This document shows, one piece after another, positions 14,078 through 22,083 of a stretch of 22,083 bases of DNA; position 1 is the stretch's first letter, and each line of letters begins with the position of its first letter. Made by a program: the position numbers and the translations under genes. Below the pieces are notes generated by a model. It made no database searches, had not been told where the DNA came from, and saw only the letters and a list, made by a program, of their open reading frames with translations. Source of the DNA: JAYEJW01 sp034716535 (GTDB lineage: Bacteria > Pseudomonadota > Gammaproteobacteria > Chromatiales > Chromatiaceae); assembly GCA_034716535.1 (NCBI GenBank), contig JAYEJW010000621.1:1-22083 (forward strand), given 5' to 3'.

Positions 14078-15124
14078 ATGACATCGGATCTAAATCGTAT
14101 CCTTCTCGCGGGTGCCGTTGCTTTCGGGGTCAGCATGTGGCTGACGTTTCGCTTGTCGCGTTCTCCGCTCCTCTTCTCTCGGATGATCGATCGACCCAAC
14201 GAGCGTTCATTGCACGCTGGTCCCGTACCGCGAACCGGTGGCATCGCCGTTCTAACCGCGCTGGCGTGCGCCGCGGCCTTGGCGTCGATCATCGAATCGG
14301 TACCCGCGGCCTGGACTTGGGTCGGGGCCGCTCTTCTGCTCGTCGGCTCCGTGTCCTATCTGGACGACCGTGGCGAGGTCAGGCCGCAGTACCGGCTCGC
14401 CGCCCACCTCCTGGCAGCAGTCCTGCTGTTGGTCGGGGGGATCTCCTGGTCTCGCATGGAGCTCCCCGGGCTGGTCTGGGTGATGCCCGCGATGCTCGCC
14501 TATGTTCTCACCATGGTTCAGGTTGTATGGATGATCAACCTGTACAATTTTATGGACGGTATGGACGGTTTCGCCGGTGGTATGACCGTGTTCGGCTTCG
14601 GGGCGCTGGCGGTGCTGGGATGGCAGGGGGAGGATCCTGCCTTCGCGGCCTTCAATGCCGCCATCGCGGCGGCGGCCGGAGGCTTCCTCGTCAGCAACTT
14701 TCCTCCCGCGCGTATCTTCCTGGGCGATCTGGGCTCCGCCACGCTCGGCCTGCTCGCCGCCTCGATGGGATTGATTGGGAGTCAACGTGGCCTGTTCCCG
14801 CTGTGGGTGGCCTGGCTGGCGTTCTCTCCGTTCATCGTGGACGCGACCTGGACACTGTTGCGCCGACTCGCCAAGGGCGAGCCGGTGTGGCAGGCTCACC
14901 GATCGCACCATTACCAGCGCCTGGTGCTGGCCGGGTGGAGCCACAAGAAGACCGTCCTGCGCTCCTATCTGCTCATGGCTGCCTGCGCTGCGACGGCCGT
15001 GGCCGCTCCCGGCATGAGCGTGCGCGACCAACAGTGGCTACTTGGTGCCTGGTCGATCATTTACGTCCTTGTCGCCTTCAAGGCGCGCCTGGTCGAGCGC
15101 GGCGCCCGTCTCACCTCGCCGTGA
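14078..15124 (+). CDS. Undecaprenyl-phosphate glycosyl-1-phosphate transferase (MraY/WecA family, GT4)
   Basis: A 348-residue multi-spanning inner-membrane enzyme of the polyprenyl-phosphate N-acetylhexosamine-1-phosphate transferase family. It would start a surface glycan by moving a sugar phosphate from a UDP-sugar to undecaprenyl phosphate. Family motifs are in order: the early RPNERSLHAGPVPRTGGIAV, the Asp-rich SYLDDRGEVRPQYRLAAH, NLYNFMDGMDGFAGGM, the strong PPARIFLGDLGSATLG, and the cytosolic His loop AHRSHHYQRLV. The HxxHH-type loop and lack of MraY-specific sequence point to the WecA/WbpL side, not to peptidoglycan synthesis. Its TGA overlaps the GTG of the next gene (GTGA, 15121–15124), so it likely works with that dehydratase in making O-antigen, capsule or exopolysaccharide precursors. 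The exact sugar is not determinable. Confidence 0.92.
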   Translation: MTSDLNRILLAGAVAFGVSMWLTFRLSRSPLLFSRMIDRPNERSLHAGPVPRTGGIAVLTALACAAALASIIESVPAAWTWVGAALLLVGSVSYLDDRGEVRPQYRLAAHLLAAVLLLVGGISWSRMELPGLVWVMPAMLAYVLTMVQVVWMINLYNFMDGMDGFAGGMTVFGFGALAVLGWQGEDPAFAAFNAAIAAAAGGFLVSNFPPARIFLGDLGSATLGLLAASMGLIGSQRGLFPLWVAWLAFSPFIVDATWTLLRRLAKGEPVWQAHRSHHYQRLVLAGWSHKKTVLRSYLLMAACAATAVAAPGMSVRDQQWLLGAWSIIYVLVAFKARLVERGARLTSP

Positions 15125-17010
15125 ATCCCCGGTTCGAACGTTTCCGCTCTCGTACGGCGGCCTTCACGCACGACCTGCTCATGATCCCGGTCGCCTGGCT
15201 GTTGGCCTATTGGCTGCGCTTCAATCTCGGGGAGATCCCCGCCGAGTTTCTGGAGGGGGCTGTATTGGCGCTGCCCCTTGTGATTCTCATTCAGGGGGCG
15301 GTCAACTGGATGTTCGGGCTCTACCGAGGGGTGTGGCGTTTCGCCTCTCTGCCCGATCTCATGCGCATCACCAAGGCGGTGTTGGCGGGTACGACGCTTT
15401 CTCTTTTTGCGCTCTTTATACTCAACCGCATGGAGACGGTGCCGCGCTCGGTACCTGTGCTCTATTTCGTCGCTCAGATCCTGTTGTTGGCCGGGCCGCG
15501 CCTGTTCTACCGTTGGCTCAAGGACCATCGCTTGTCCTTGGGGGCCGGCCAGCGAGTCCTCATCGTCGGCGCGGGCCGGGCGGGGGAGATGCTCGTGCGC
15601 GACATGCTGCGGGATCCAGGTCACGCCTACCTTCCGGTGGCCTTCGTGGACGACAAGCTGCGCCGTCAGGGCGGCGAGGTTCACGGCATTCCGGTCCGGG
15701 GCGGCACCGCCGATATTCCGGAGCTCGCCGAGCGTCTCGCGGTGGATCTGCTTCTGCTGTCGATCCCCAGCGCATCGGCGAGGGAGATGCAGCGTCTGGT
15801 GGACCTTTGCGAGAAAGCGGGGCGGCCGTTCCGCACGGTTCCTCAGCTTCACAGCCTGATGACCGGACAGGTCTCCATCAACCAGTTGCGCCCCGTCAGC
15901 ATCGAGGACCTGCTGGGACGCAATCCGGTCAAGCTCGACTGGGAAGGTATCCGGCGGGGCCTGGTCGATCGCGCCATCCTGGTGACCGGCGGCGGCGGCT
16001 CCATCGGCGCGGAGCTGTGCCGCCAGATCGCCGCGTCGAGGCCCGGCCGGCTCCTGGTGGTGGACAATAGCGAGTTCAATCTTTACCGCATCGATATGGA
16101 GTTGCGCGACACCCATCCCGGTGTTGAAATTGAAAGCCGCCTCCTCGACGTCACCGATGTCGCGGCGGTGCGTCGTCTCTTCCAGCGCGAGCGCCCGCAG
16201 ATCGTTTTTCACGCGGCGGCGTACAAGCATGTGCCCCTGCTCGAGCACCAGGTTCGCGCGGCGATCCGCAACAATGTCCTGGGCACCGAGGTGGTGGCTG
16301 CAGCGGCTGACCACTGGGATTGTGCGGAATTCGTCCTCATCTCCACAGACAAGGCGGTCAATCCCACGAACATTATGGGCGCTACCAAGCGTGCGTCCGA
16401 GATCCTGTGTCAGGCCCTCGACGGCCGTTCCGCGACGCGCTACACGACCGTGCGCTTCGGTAACGTGCTGGGCTCGGCGGGGAGCGTCGTTCCCTTGTTC
16501 CGCCGCCAGATAGAGCGGGGCGGGCCGGTCACGGTCACCGATCCGGACATTGAGCGTTTCTTCATGACCATCCCGGAGGCCTGCCAGCTCATCATGCAGG
16601 CGGCGGCCATCGGGCAAGGGGGTGAGATCTTCGTACTCGACATGGGTGATCCGGTAAAGATCCGCTACCTGGCGGAGCAGATGATACGGCTGTCCGGCAA
16701 GCGGCCAGGGGAGGACATCGTGATCGAATATGTCGGTCTGAGGCCGGGAGAGAAGCTCTTCGAGGAGCTTTTCTACGCCTCGGAAGACCTTGCACAGACC
16801 GACCATCCCAAGATCCGTATCGCCCGGCGCGGGGCCGCCCCGGGCTGGCAGGTGGTGGAGGGATACCTCGCGGACCTGCAGCGGGCCGTGCAGACCTGCG
16901 ACGATGAGGCGCTGCGCACCGCGATCCGGGGTCTGTTGCCGCAGTGGCAGACAGAGCCGGGCGAGCAGGCCGCTGGGCTCCCTCTTGCGCGGGAGGCGAC
17001 ACGTGGCTGA
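15121..17010 (+). CDS. Membrane-bound nucleotide-sugar 4,6-dehydratase (CapD/WbpM/PglF type)
   Basis: 629 residues from a GTG start. An N-terminal membrane region with about four helices (15–130) is followed by a first nucleotide-binding fold (VLIVGAGRAGEMLVRDML, about 146–163) and a C-terminal extended SDR domain starting TGGGGSIGAELCRQI (289–303). The catalytic region reads STDKAVNPTNIMGATKR: the usual SDR Tyr is Met419, with Lys423. This Ser/Met/Lys arrangement is the hallmark of large WbpM/PglF dehydratases, which convert UDP-GlcNAc to the 4-keto-6-deoxy intermediate for rare sugars. The GTG is chosen because it overlaps the upstream transferase stop; the longer open frame runs through that gene and is a shadow. 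The 3' end overlaps the gspE start by 8 bases. Confidence 0.93.
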   Translation: MNPRFERFRSRTAAFTHDLLMIPVAWLLAYWLRFNLGEIPAEFLEGAVLALPLVILIQGAVNWMFGLYRGVWRFASLPDLMRITKAVLAGTTLSLFALFILNRMETVPRSVPVLYFVAQILLLAGPRLFYRWLKDHRLSLGAGQRVLIVGAGRAGEMLVRDMLRDPGHAYLPVAFVDDKLRRQGGEVHGIPVRGGTADIPELAERLAVDLLLLSIPSASAREMQRLVDLCEKAGRPFRTVPQLHSLMTGQVSINQLRPVSIEDLLGRNPVKLDWEGIRRGLVDRAILVTGGGGSIGAELCRQIAASRPGRLLVVDNSEFNLYRIDMELRDTHPGVEIESRLLDVTDVAAVRRLFQRERPQIVFHAAAYKHVPLLEHQVRAAIRNNVLGTEVVAAAADHWDCAEFVLISTDKAVNPTNIMGATKRASEILCQALDGRSATRYTTVRFGNVLGSAGSVVPLFRRQIERGGPVTVTDPDIERFFMTIPEACQLIMQAAAIGQGGEIFVLDMGDPVKIRYLAEQMIRLSGKRPGEDIVIEYVGLRPGEKLFEELFYASEDLAQTDHPKIRIARRGAAPGWQVVEGYLADLQRAVQTCDDEALRTAIRGLLPQWQTEPGEQAAGLPLAREATRG

Positions 17011-18775
17011 GATCCTGGCGATCGACCGCGCGTCTTCCGGGGACTCGGAGGAGGGCCGGCCATCGGGAGCATCCGAGCCGCCGGTCCGTGAGCCTGCGGA
17101 GTCGGGCGTCGTCGCTCACTTGCAGGAGCGGGGTAAGCTCTCTCAGAACGACCTCTCCCGTGCGCGCCGGTTGGCCGAAGAGAGCGGCGACGCGATGCTG
17201 CGCATGCTGGTGCGTCTGGGCCTGGTGTCGGAACGGGACATGGCTCAGGCGCTCGCCGACGTGCTGAAGCTGCCTTTGGCGGAAACGTCGGACTATCCGC
17301 AGACCCCCGTGGCGGAGGAGGGGCTGAGCCTGCGCTTCCTGAAAGACGCGCGGCTCCTGCCGTTGAAGGAGGACGGCGAGCGGGTCGAGGTGGTGCTCGC
17401 AGATCCGACCGACAGCTTCATCATGCAGGCGCTCGAGATGGCCGTCGGCAAGTCGGTGACCCCCTGGGTCGGTCTTCCGTCGGAGATCGAGGCTGCCCAG
17501 CAGCGCCTGTACGAACAGGAAGAGAAAGACCGCGGGGAGGACGATCTGGATGCTGCGATGGGGGAAGTCAACGAGGAGGATATCGAGCACCTGAAGGACC
17601 TGGCGAGCGAGGCGCCGGTCATTCGCCTGGTCAATCAGGTCATACAACGGGCCGTGGAGTCCCGCGCCTCGGATATCCACATCGAGCCCTTCGCCGACGA
17701 GCTCAAGGTGCGCTACCGTATCGACGGCATCCTCAAGGAGGTAGACTCGCCTCCCGCCCGTTCCACCGCCGCGGTCATCTCGCGCATCAAGATCATGTCC
17801 AAGCTCAACATCGCCGAGCGCCGCCTGCCCCAGGACGGACGTATCCCCTTGCGGGTGCAGGGCAAGGAGCTGGATCTGCGTGTCTCCACCGTGCCCACCA
17901 TGTTCGGGGAGAGCGTCGTCATGCGCCTTCTCGATAAGGAGAGCGTCCGGTTCGACCTCGATTCCCTGGGCTTCGACGGCTCCCCGCGCGAGCGCCTGCA
18001 AGAGGTCCTGGATATGCCGTACGGCATTTTCCTGGTGACCGGGCCCACCGGCAGCGGCAAGAGCACCACGCTGTATACGGCCCTGAGCCGGCTCAACACC
18101 CAGGAGCGCAAGATCATCACCGTCGAGGACCCGGTGGAATACCAGCTCGCGGGGATCAACCAGATTCAGGTCAAGCCCCAGATCGGCATGACCTTCGCGG
18201 GTGCGTTGCGCTCCATCGTGCGTCAGGATCCGGACATCATCATGGTGGGCGAGATGCGCGACCTGGAGACCGCGCGCATCGCGGTGCAGTCCGCGCTGAC
18301 CGGCCACCTGGTGCTCTCCACGCTGCACACCAACGACGCCGCCAGCGGCGTTACCCGCCTTCTGGACATGGGCGTGGACGATTACCTGCTGACCTCCACC
18401 ATCAACGGCATCCTCGCCCAACGCCTGGTACGTCGGCTCTGTCCCATCTGCCGGGAACCCTACCAGCCGCTGCCGGAGCTGGCTGCCAAGTTCCGGCGCG
18501 TCGAAGGTGGCGGTCGCAGCGATGTGGTGTTGCACCGCGCCGTCGGCTGCGACCAATGCAACGGCACCGGTTACCGGGGTCGTATGGTGATTACCGAGGT
18601 ACTCATCATGACCGATCGGGTCCGCCAGGCTGTGCTCTCCCATGCCACCGCCACGGAGATTCAACGCCTGGCGGTGGAGGAGGGCATGCTCACCATGTAT
18701 GACGACGGCTTGCGCAAGGCCCTGGAAGGGCGCACCACGGTGGAGGAGGTTATGCGCGTGGCCGAAGAGACATAA
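17003..18775 (+). CDS. gspE: Type II secretion ATPase GspE
   Basis: A 590-residue hexameric ATPase of the secretion/pilus family, acting on the cytoplasmic face of the inner membrane to power the pseudopilus. The N-terminal MshEN/T2SSE_N domain covers about 30–165. The ATPase core has SRASDIHIEPF, Walker A GPTGSGKSTT, the Asp box region EDPVEYQLAGINQIQV, a Walker B-like DPDIIMVGEMRDLETA and the His box HLVLSTLHTNDAASGVTRLL. A tetracysteine zinc site is formed by CPIC and CDQC near the C-terminus. The Walker B segment has GEM where most relatives have GEI. The GTG at 17003 is chosen because GGGAGG (16991–16996) stands six bases upstream. The following gspF–J identify it as GspE and not PilB. 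Confidence 0.95.
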   Translation: MAEILAIDRASSGDSEEGRPSGASEPPVREPAESGVVAHLQERGKLSQNDLSRARRLAEESGDAMLRMLVRLGLVSERDMAQALADVLKLPLAETSDYPQTPVAEEGLSLRFLKDARLLPLKEDGERVEVVLADPTDSFIMQALEMAVGKSVTPWVGLPSEIEAAQQRLYEQEEKDRGEDDLDAAMGEVNEEDIEHLKDLASEAPVIRLVNQVIQRAVESRASDIHIEPFADELKVRYRIDGILKEVDSPPARSTAAVISRIKIMSKLNIAERRLPQDGRIPLRVQGKELDLRVSTVPTMFGESVVMRLLDKESVRFDLDSLGFDGSPRERLQEVLDMPYGIFLVTGPTGSGKSTTLYTALSRLNTQERKIITVEDPVEYQLAGINQIQVKPQIGMTFAGALRSIVRQDPDIIMVGEMRDLETARIAVQSALTGHLVLSTLHTNDAASGVTRLLDMGVDDYLLTSTINGILAQRLVRRLCPICREPYQPLPELAAKFRRVEGGGRSDVVLHRAVGCDQCNGTGYRGRMVITEVLIMTDRVRQAVLSHATATEIQRLAVEEGMLTMYDDGLRKALEGRTTVEEVMRVAEET

Positions 18776-18778
18776 GCG

Positions 18779-19987
18779 GTGGGAAAGTTTCTTTACAAGG
18801 CGGTGAGACCGGACGGCGAGACCGTAGAGGGCGAGCTGGAGGCGGCCGACGAGGCGTCCGTGATCCGCCACCTTCAGGGTGAGGGCTTGATCCCGATCCA
18901 GGCGCGTCCCGCCGGCGGTCTGCGCGACCGGTTGCGCCGCAGCCGTAAGCCGGGGTTGACGTCGAAGGAGATCGGCGTGGTGACTCGCGAGCTTTCGACG
19001 CTGCTGGAGTCCGGACTTACCCTGGACCGCTCCCTGCAGATCTTGATCGAGCTCACCGAGGAGGAGCGGCTGGTTCGGGTGCTGGAGGGCCTGCAGCAAC
19101 GGGTCCGCGGGGGCGCCACCTTCTCCTCGGCCCTGGAAGAGGAGGGCGGCGGGTTTCCGCGCCTGTACGTGAACATGGTTCGGGCCGGTGAGGCGAGCGG
19201 CGCCCTGGATGCGGTTCTCGCCAGACTGGCGGATTACCTGGAGCGCACCGCCGAGCTGCGCGAGACCATCACCTCCGCCCTCGTCTATCCTGCGATCCTG
19301 CTCTTTGTGGCCGGAATGTCCGTCCTGCTGCTGCTGGTCTTCGTCGTGCCCCAGTTTACCGTCCTGTTCGAGGATATGGGCGCGGCGCTGCCGATGCCTA
19401 CACGTATCGTCATCGCAGTGGGCGACCTCTTCCGGAATTACTGGTGGGCCATTCTGGCGGTGATCGCGCTCCTCGCCGCTGCCGCGGAGCGCTGGCTGCA
19501 AAGGCCTGATGTGCGTACCCGCGTCGATCACAAGCTCCTCGACCTGCCCCTGTTTGGAGACCTGATCTGGAAACTCGAGACAGCCCGTTTCTGTCATACA
19601 CTCTCGACACTGCTAAAGAACGGGCTGCCCCTGCTCAACGCCCTGAATCTGTCGAAGGAAGTGGTGGCCAACCGTAAGCTGTCGGGCCTGCTGGAGGAGG
19701 CCGGAGAGGATCTCAAGCACGGTCGCGGCCTTGCCGAGCCGGTGGCGCGGCGGGAGATTCTGCCCCAGATGGCACTGCAGATGATTCGTGTTGGAGAGGA
19801 GTCGGGAAGCCTAGACGCGATGCTGGCCAAGGTGGCGGAAATCTACGACAAGGAGACGCAGGCGAGCGTCAAGCGGATGCTGACTCTGTTGGAGCCGATA
19901 CTGATCATCGGCTTGGGCGTCATGGTGGCGGGTATTATTATCTCCATCATCGTACCCATCCTCGGGGCGAATCAGTTGGTTATGTAG
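18779..19987 (+). CDS. gspF: Type II secretion inner-membrane platform protein GspF
   Basis: 402 residues with the two repeated T2SSF domains (about 68–190 and 270–392) and three transmembrane regions: about 170–195 (ILLFVAGMSVLLLLVFVV), about 220–240 (WWAILAVIALLAAAA) and about 370–395 (IIGLGVMVAGIIISIIVPIL). GspF is the polytopic core that couples GspE to pseudopilus assembly. Recognition is helped by SALVYPAILL, MVRAGEASGALDAVLARLA and its repeat MIRVGEESGSLDAMLAKVA, which is the family's internal duplication. The start is GTG, three bases after the gspE TAA. The protein is of normal length with no damage. Confidence 0.96.
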   Translation: MGKFLYKAVRPDGETVEGELEAADEASVIRHLQGEGLIPIQARPAGGLRDRLRRSRKPGLTSKEIGVVTRELSTLLESGLTLDRSLQILIELTEEERLVRVLEGLQQRVRGGATFSSALEEEGGGFPRLYVNMVRAGEASGALDAVLARLADYLERTAELRETITSALVYPAILLFVAGMSVLLLLVFVVPQFTVLFEDMGAALPMPTRIVIAVGDLFRNYWWAILAVIALLAAAAERWLQRPDVRTRVDHKLLDLPLFGDLIWKLETARFCHTLSTLLKNGLPLLNALNLSKEVVANRKLSGLLEEAGEDLKHGRGLAEPVARREILPQMALQMIRVGEESGSLDAMLAKVAEIYDKETQASVKRMLTLLEPILIIGLGVMVAGIIISIIVPILGANQLVM

Positions 19988-20110
19988 TCGCGGGCCGAGG
20001 AAAGCGCGCGGGGGTGTGCGCAAGAAGCCCTGGTCGTCGATTTTCGCCACTCCCGGATCCCAGAAGGTAGAATGCCGCCCTTTGAAGCACCGAACGAAAG
20101 GTTTTTTCTC

Positions 20111-20545
20111 ATGCAATCTTTGATGCGCAGGCACAGATCTGTCCGAGGCTTTACGCTGGTCGAGCTGTTGGTGGTCCTTGCAATTCTCGGCTTACTGGTT
20201 GGGCTCGTGGGCCCGCAGGTGATGAAGACGCTGGGCAGTTCCAAGACCAAGACCGCACGGATCCAACTCGAGGACCTCGGCGCGACCTTGGACATCTATC
20301 GGCTGGAGATCGGCCGCTATCCCACGAGCGAGGAGGGGCTCCAGGCATTGGTGGAGAACCCGGGCGAGACAAGGAATTGGAATGGCCCCTACCTGAAGAA
20401 ATCGCAGGTCCCCAAGGATCCCTGGGGCTTCGACTACCAGTACCGCTCCCCGGGAGAGCACGGGAGCTTTGATGTCTGGACACTGGGTTCCGATAACCGC
20501 GAAGGCGGTGATGGGGAAGATCAGGACGTCTACGGTTGGGAGTGA
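20111..20545 (+). CDS. gspG: Type II secretion major pseudopilin GspG
   Basis: A 144-residue prepilin. The leader MQSLMRRHRSVRG is cut by the prepilin peptidase before Phe, giving a mature N-terminus FTLVELLVVLAILGLLVGL with the conserved Glu at +5. The C-terminal half has the GspG features IGRYPTSEEGLQALVENP, KDPWGFDYQYRSPGEHG, and the calcium-binding end DVWTLGSDNREGG…DVYGWE. GspG subunits build the shaft of the pseudopilus. The ATG at 20111 is preferred over 20072 because it gives a normal leader and is preceded by GAAAGG. A 123-base gap separates it from gspF; within it TAGAAT at 20068–20073 could be a -10 box, but I see no convincing -35 box. Confidence 0.95.
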   Translation: MQSLMRRHRSVRGFTLVELLVVLAILGLLVGLVGPQVMKTLGSSKTKTARIQLEDLGATLDIYRLEIGRYPTSEEGLQALVENPGETRNWNGPYLKKSQVPKDPWGFDYQYRSPGEHGSFDVWTLGSDNREGGDGEDQDVYGWE

Positions 20546-20548
20546 TGC

Positions 20549-21001
20549 TTGGCGCTTCCCCGTGGGTTTACGCTCCTGGAGCTGTTGGTCGTCCTGGCCA
20601 TCGCCACTCTCCTTCTGGCCGTTACACCGCCGTTGATCACCGCCGCGCTCCCGGGGGTCGAGCTTAAGGCCGCCGCCCGCCGTACCACGGCCGGGCTGCG
20701 TCTGGCGCGCGAGGAGGCGATTCGCCGCGGTCGGGACGCGAGTTTGGTGTTGGACGTGGAGGCGCGGTCCTTCGAGGTGGAGGGAGACTTCCGGGCGGTG
20801 CGCCTGCCGGACGATGTGACGCTCAGGCTGGTGGCGGCGGAGTCCGAAATGCTGAGCGATCAGGTCGGGGCGATTCGCTTCTTTCCCGACGGTAGCTCCA
20901 CCGGCGGGCGCATCGTGCTCAGCCGTGAAGGCAAGGGCTATCAGGTCGGCGTCGAATGGTTGACGGGGCGTATCCGTATGATCGAGTGGGAGGCGGATTG
21001 A
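20549..21001 (+). CDS. gspH: Type II secretion minor pseudopilin GspH
   Basis: A 150-residue prepilin with a six-residue leader (MALPRG) cut before FTLLELLVVLAIATLLLAV, Glu at +5. A GspH-type C-terminal domain follows, with TTAGLRLAREEAIRRGRDAS and IRFFPDGSSTGGRIVLS as family hallmarks. GspH is one of the minor pseudopilins (H, I, J, K) that start assembly at the tip. The start is TTG, supported by GGGAG at 20538–20542 six bases upstream. An ATG at 20545 overlaps the gspG stop but is out of frame, and no other start fits. Spacing to gspG is three bases. Confidence 0.9.
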   Translation: MALPRGFTLLELLVVLAIATLLLAVTPPLITAALPGVELKAAARRTTAGLRLAREEAIRRGRDASLVLDVEARSFEVEGDFRAVRLPDDVTLRLVAAESEMLSDQVGAIRFFPDGSSTGGRIVLSREGKGYQVGVEWLTGRIRMIEWEAD

Positions 21002-21003
21002 CC

Positions 21004-21471
21004 ATGCCTTACTCCGGTTTCCGGCGCCCGCCACCAACGCCCTGTTGCCGCCGAGCGTCGCGAGCTCGGACCCGGTTCGTTTCCCACCGGGCTAGCCAAG
21101 GCGGCTTCTCGTTGCTGGAGGTCGTCGTGGCCTTCTCGATCCTGGCCCTGACCTTGGGGCTGCTGCTGCAGATCTTCTCCCGCGCCCTCAACACGACCGC
21201 GCTGAGTGGTACGTACAGCCGCGCCGCCACCCTGGCGGAGGCCGAGCTCAATGCCGTCGGTATCGATTACCCCCTGGAGGCGGGATCCCACAGTGGCGAA
21301 TCGGAGGATGGGTTCGAATGGGAGGTCTTCGTCGACCCCTACGATCTCGGCGACCTGGGCCTGGAGGTCCCGGTCGCACCCTACTCCGTGACGGCCGTGG
21401 TCTCCTGGCCGGATTCAGGGGGCCGTCGCCAGATCACCCTGACCACGCTTCGCCTTGGAGAGCAGCTCTGA
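21004..21471 (+). CDS. gspI: Type II secretion minor pseudopilin GspI
   Basis: A 155-residue prepilin. The cleavage site lies in ASQGG/FSLLEVVVAFSILALTL, with Glu at +5. The mature domain has LGLLLQIFSRALNTTALSGT, AEAELNAVGIDYPLEAGSHS and the terminal strand ITLTTLRLG seen in GspI. The leader from the ATG at 21004 is about 34 residues, rich in Arg and Pro, which is long for this class. An in-frame start nearer the cleavage site is not evident: between 21004 and 21102 I see no ATG in frame. The ATG is two bases after the gspH stop, so this start is consistent with tight operon packing. Confidence 0.88.
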   Translation: MPYSGFRRPPPTPCCRRASRARTRFVSHRASQGGFSLLEVVVAFSILALTLGLLLQIFSRALNTTALSGTYSRAATLAEAELNAVGIDYPLEAGSHSGESEDGFEWEVFVDPYDLGDLGLEVPVAPYSVTAVVSWPDSGGRRQITLTTLRLGEQL

Positions 21472-21497
21472 TCTCGGTCGTGCGATTTGAGCAACGG

Positions 21498-22083
21498 ATG
21501 ACGAGGGGCGGGGAATACCGGGCAGGACCCGAGGGCGGCTTTACGCTCGTCGAGTTGCTGATCGCCCTCGCTTTGATCGGCCTCATCACACTTCTGCTCT
21601 TTTCCGGATTGAGACTCGGTTCCCGTGCCTGGGAGGCCGTTGAAGCAACCGCCGATCGGACGGCGGAGCTTCGCATCGTGCGCAATTTTCTCGAGCGGGC
21701 GCTGGTACAGGCAAGGGCGGTAGAGGTCACGCTTGATGCAGAGGACCGCCTTGTCTTCAGTGGTGACGCCGAGAATCTGGAGCTCGCGGCCCCGCTCTCG
21801 GAAAGCTCCGCCGTTGCCGGCCTTTACATTCTGCGGTTGTCTCTGGAGGAGGGGCGGAGGCGCCGCCTGGTGCTGACCCGCTGGCTGCTGCATCCCGACG
21901 TCCTCGCCGGGAACGACGTCGTCCCCGAGTGGCAGCCCTTCGAGAGCGGCCGGTCCACTATACAGGCCGCCGATCCCCGGGATGAGGACTTAGCCGCAGT
22001 GGCGTTCGGCACCACCGTCCTTCTCGAGCGGGTCCAGGATTTCCAGATCTCCTACTTCGGCGTGCGGGACCGTAACACTGAGC
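21498..22083 (+). CDS. gspJ: Type II secretion minor pseudopilin GspJ (3' end outside the window)
   Basis: The open frame runs from the ATG at 21498 to the window edge, about 195 codons. The leader ends PEGG and is cut before FTLVELLIALALIGLITLLL, Glu at +5. What follows matches GspJ: LFSGLRLGSRAWEAVEA, RIVRNFLERALVQARAV, RRRLVLTRWLLHP and LLERVQDFQISYFG. GspJ forms the tip complex with GspI and GspK. A GTG at 21480 opens the same frame, but it has no ribosome site at a proper distance. The gene follows gspI by 26 bases; gspK would be expected next. Confidence 0.88.
   Translation, partial: MTRGGEYRAGPEGGFTLVELLIALALIGLITLLLFSGLRLGSRAWEAVEATADRTAELRIVRNFLERALVQARAVEVTLDAEDRLVFSGDAENLELAAPLSESSAVAGLYILRLSLEEGRRRRLVLTRWLLHPDVLAGNDVVPEWQPFESGRSTIQAADPRDEDLAAVAFGTTVLLERVQDFQISYFGVRDRNTE

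Noticed and set aside
14137..15120. A plus-strand open frame extending the dehydratase gene upstream to 14137
   Set aside because: It runs through the WecA-type transferase gene in another frame and shows no protein-like pattern. The GTG at 15121 overlapping the upstream stop is the natural start.
16592..19597. A 1001-codon open frame on the minus strand across the dehydratase, gspE and gspF
   Set aside because: It is antisense to three well-supported genes with intact motifs, has no family-like segments, and is His/Gln/Gly-rich. Long empty antisense frames are common in GC-rich DNA.
1..22083. CRISPR arrays, tRNA or rRNA genes, phage structural genes, integrases
   Set aside because: I saw no regularly spaced repeats, no tRNA-like fold with TTCGA/TTCAA arms in context, no rRNA sequence and no integrase or phage proteins in any frame.

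Overview
The window is about 22 kb of GC-rich DNA with a gammaproteobacterial housekeeping backbone. The gene orders rhodanese–secB–gpsA near trmL, and gpmI–envC–ctpA, are typical of that class. A membrane rhodanese sits beside an ArsR-type regulator carrying the cysteine pair of persulfide sensors. Together with a class 1B-like pyrD this suggests a sulfur-metabolising member such as the Chromatiales or Ectothiorhodospiraceae. That placement is inference; there is no rRNA or other marker to confirm it.

Layout: (1) 1–1104, the 5' part of pyrD (minus) divergent from trmL (plus). (2) 1105–6479, an accessory island inserted between trmL and gpsA, genes that would otherwise converge. It begins with a 63-bp remnant of a second gpsA 3' end. 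It then holds an IS91-family transposase with no recognisable start codon, a Uma2-type nuclease gene with its own terminator, a broken rubrerythrin-like gene, a vapBC toxin–antitoxin pair, and 1.4 kb of decayed DNA with inverted repeats, a fragment of a REP-associated tyrosine transposase and an amber-interrupted fragment resembling a TolC-type outer membrane protein. (3) 6480–8993, a minus-strand run of ArsR-type regulator, rhodanese, secB and gpsA. (4) 9054–9185, a divergent promoter region with three copies of a 7-bp half-site. (5) 9186–22083, one long plus-strand gene train: gpmI, envC, ctpA, a DJ-1/PfpI gene, a WecA-type glycosyl-phosphate transferase, a CapD/WbpM-type sugar-nucleotide dehydratase, then type II secretion genes gspE, F, G, H, I and the start of gspJ.

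How the parts fit: many neighbours in the train overlap by 4 bp (ATGA or GTGA), so translation is probably coupled. Envelope functions dominate it: a divisome-linked murein hydrolase activator, a periplasmic C-terminal processing protease, an undecaprenyl-linked glycan initiation pair and the type II secretion machine. The divergent minus-strand unit combines a probable persulfide sensor, a sulfurtransferase, the secretion chaperone SecB and the enzyme making glycerol-3-phosphate for phospholipids.

I found no CRISPR array, tRNA, rRNA or convincing novel multi-gene defence system. The least ordinary signals are the duplicated gpsA end that marks an island boundary, the sequence motifs flanking the rubrerythrin pseudogene, and the putative persulfide-responsive divergent locus.
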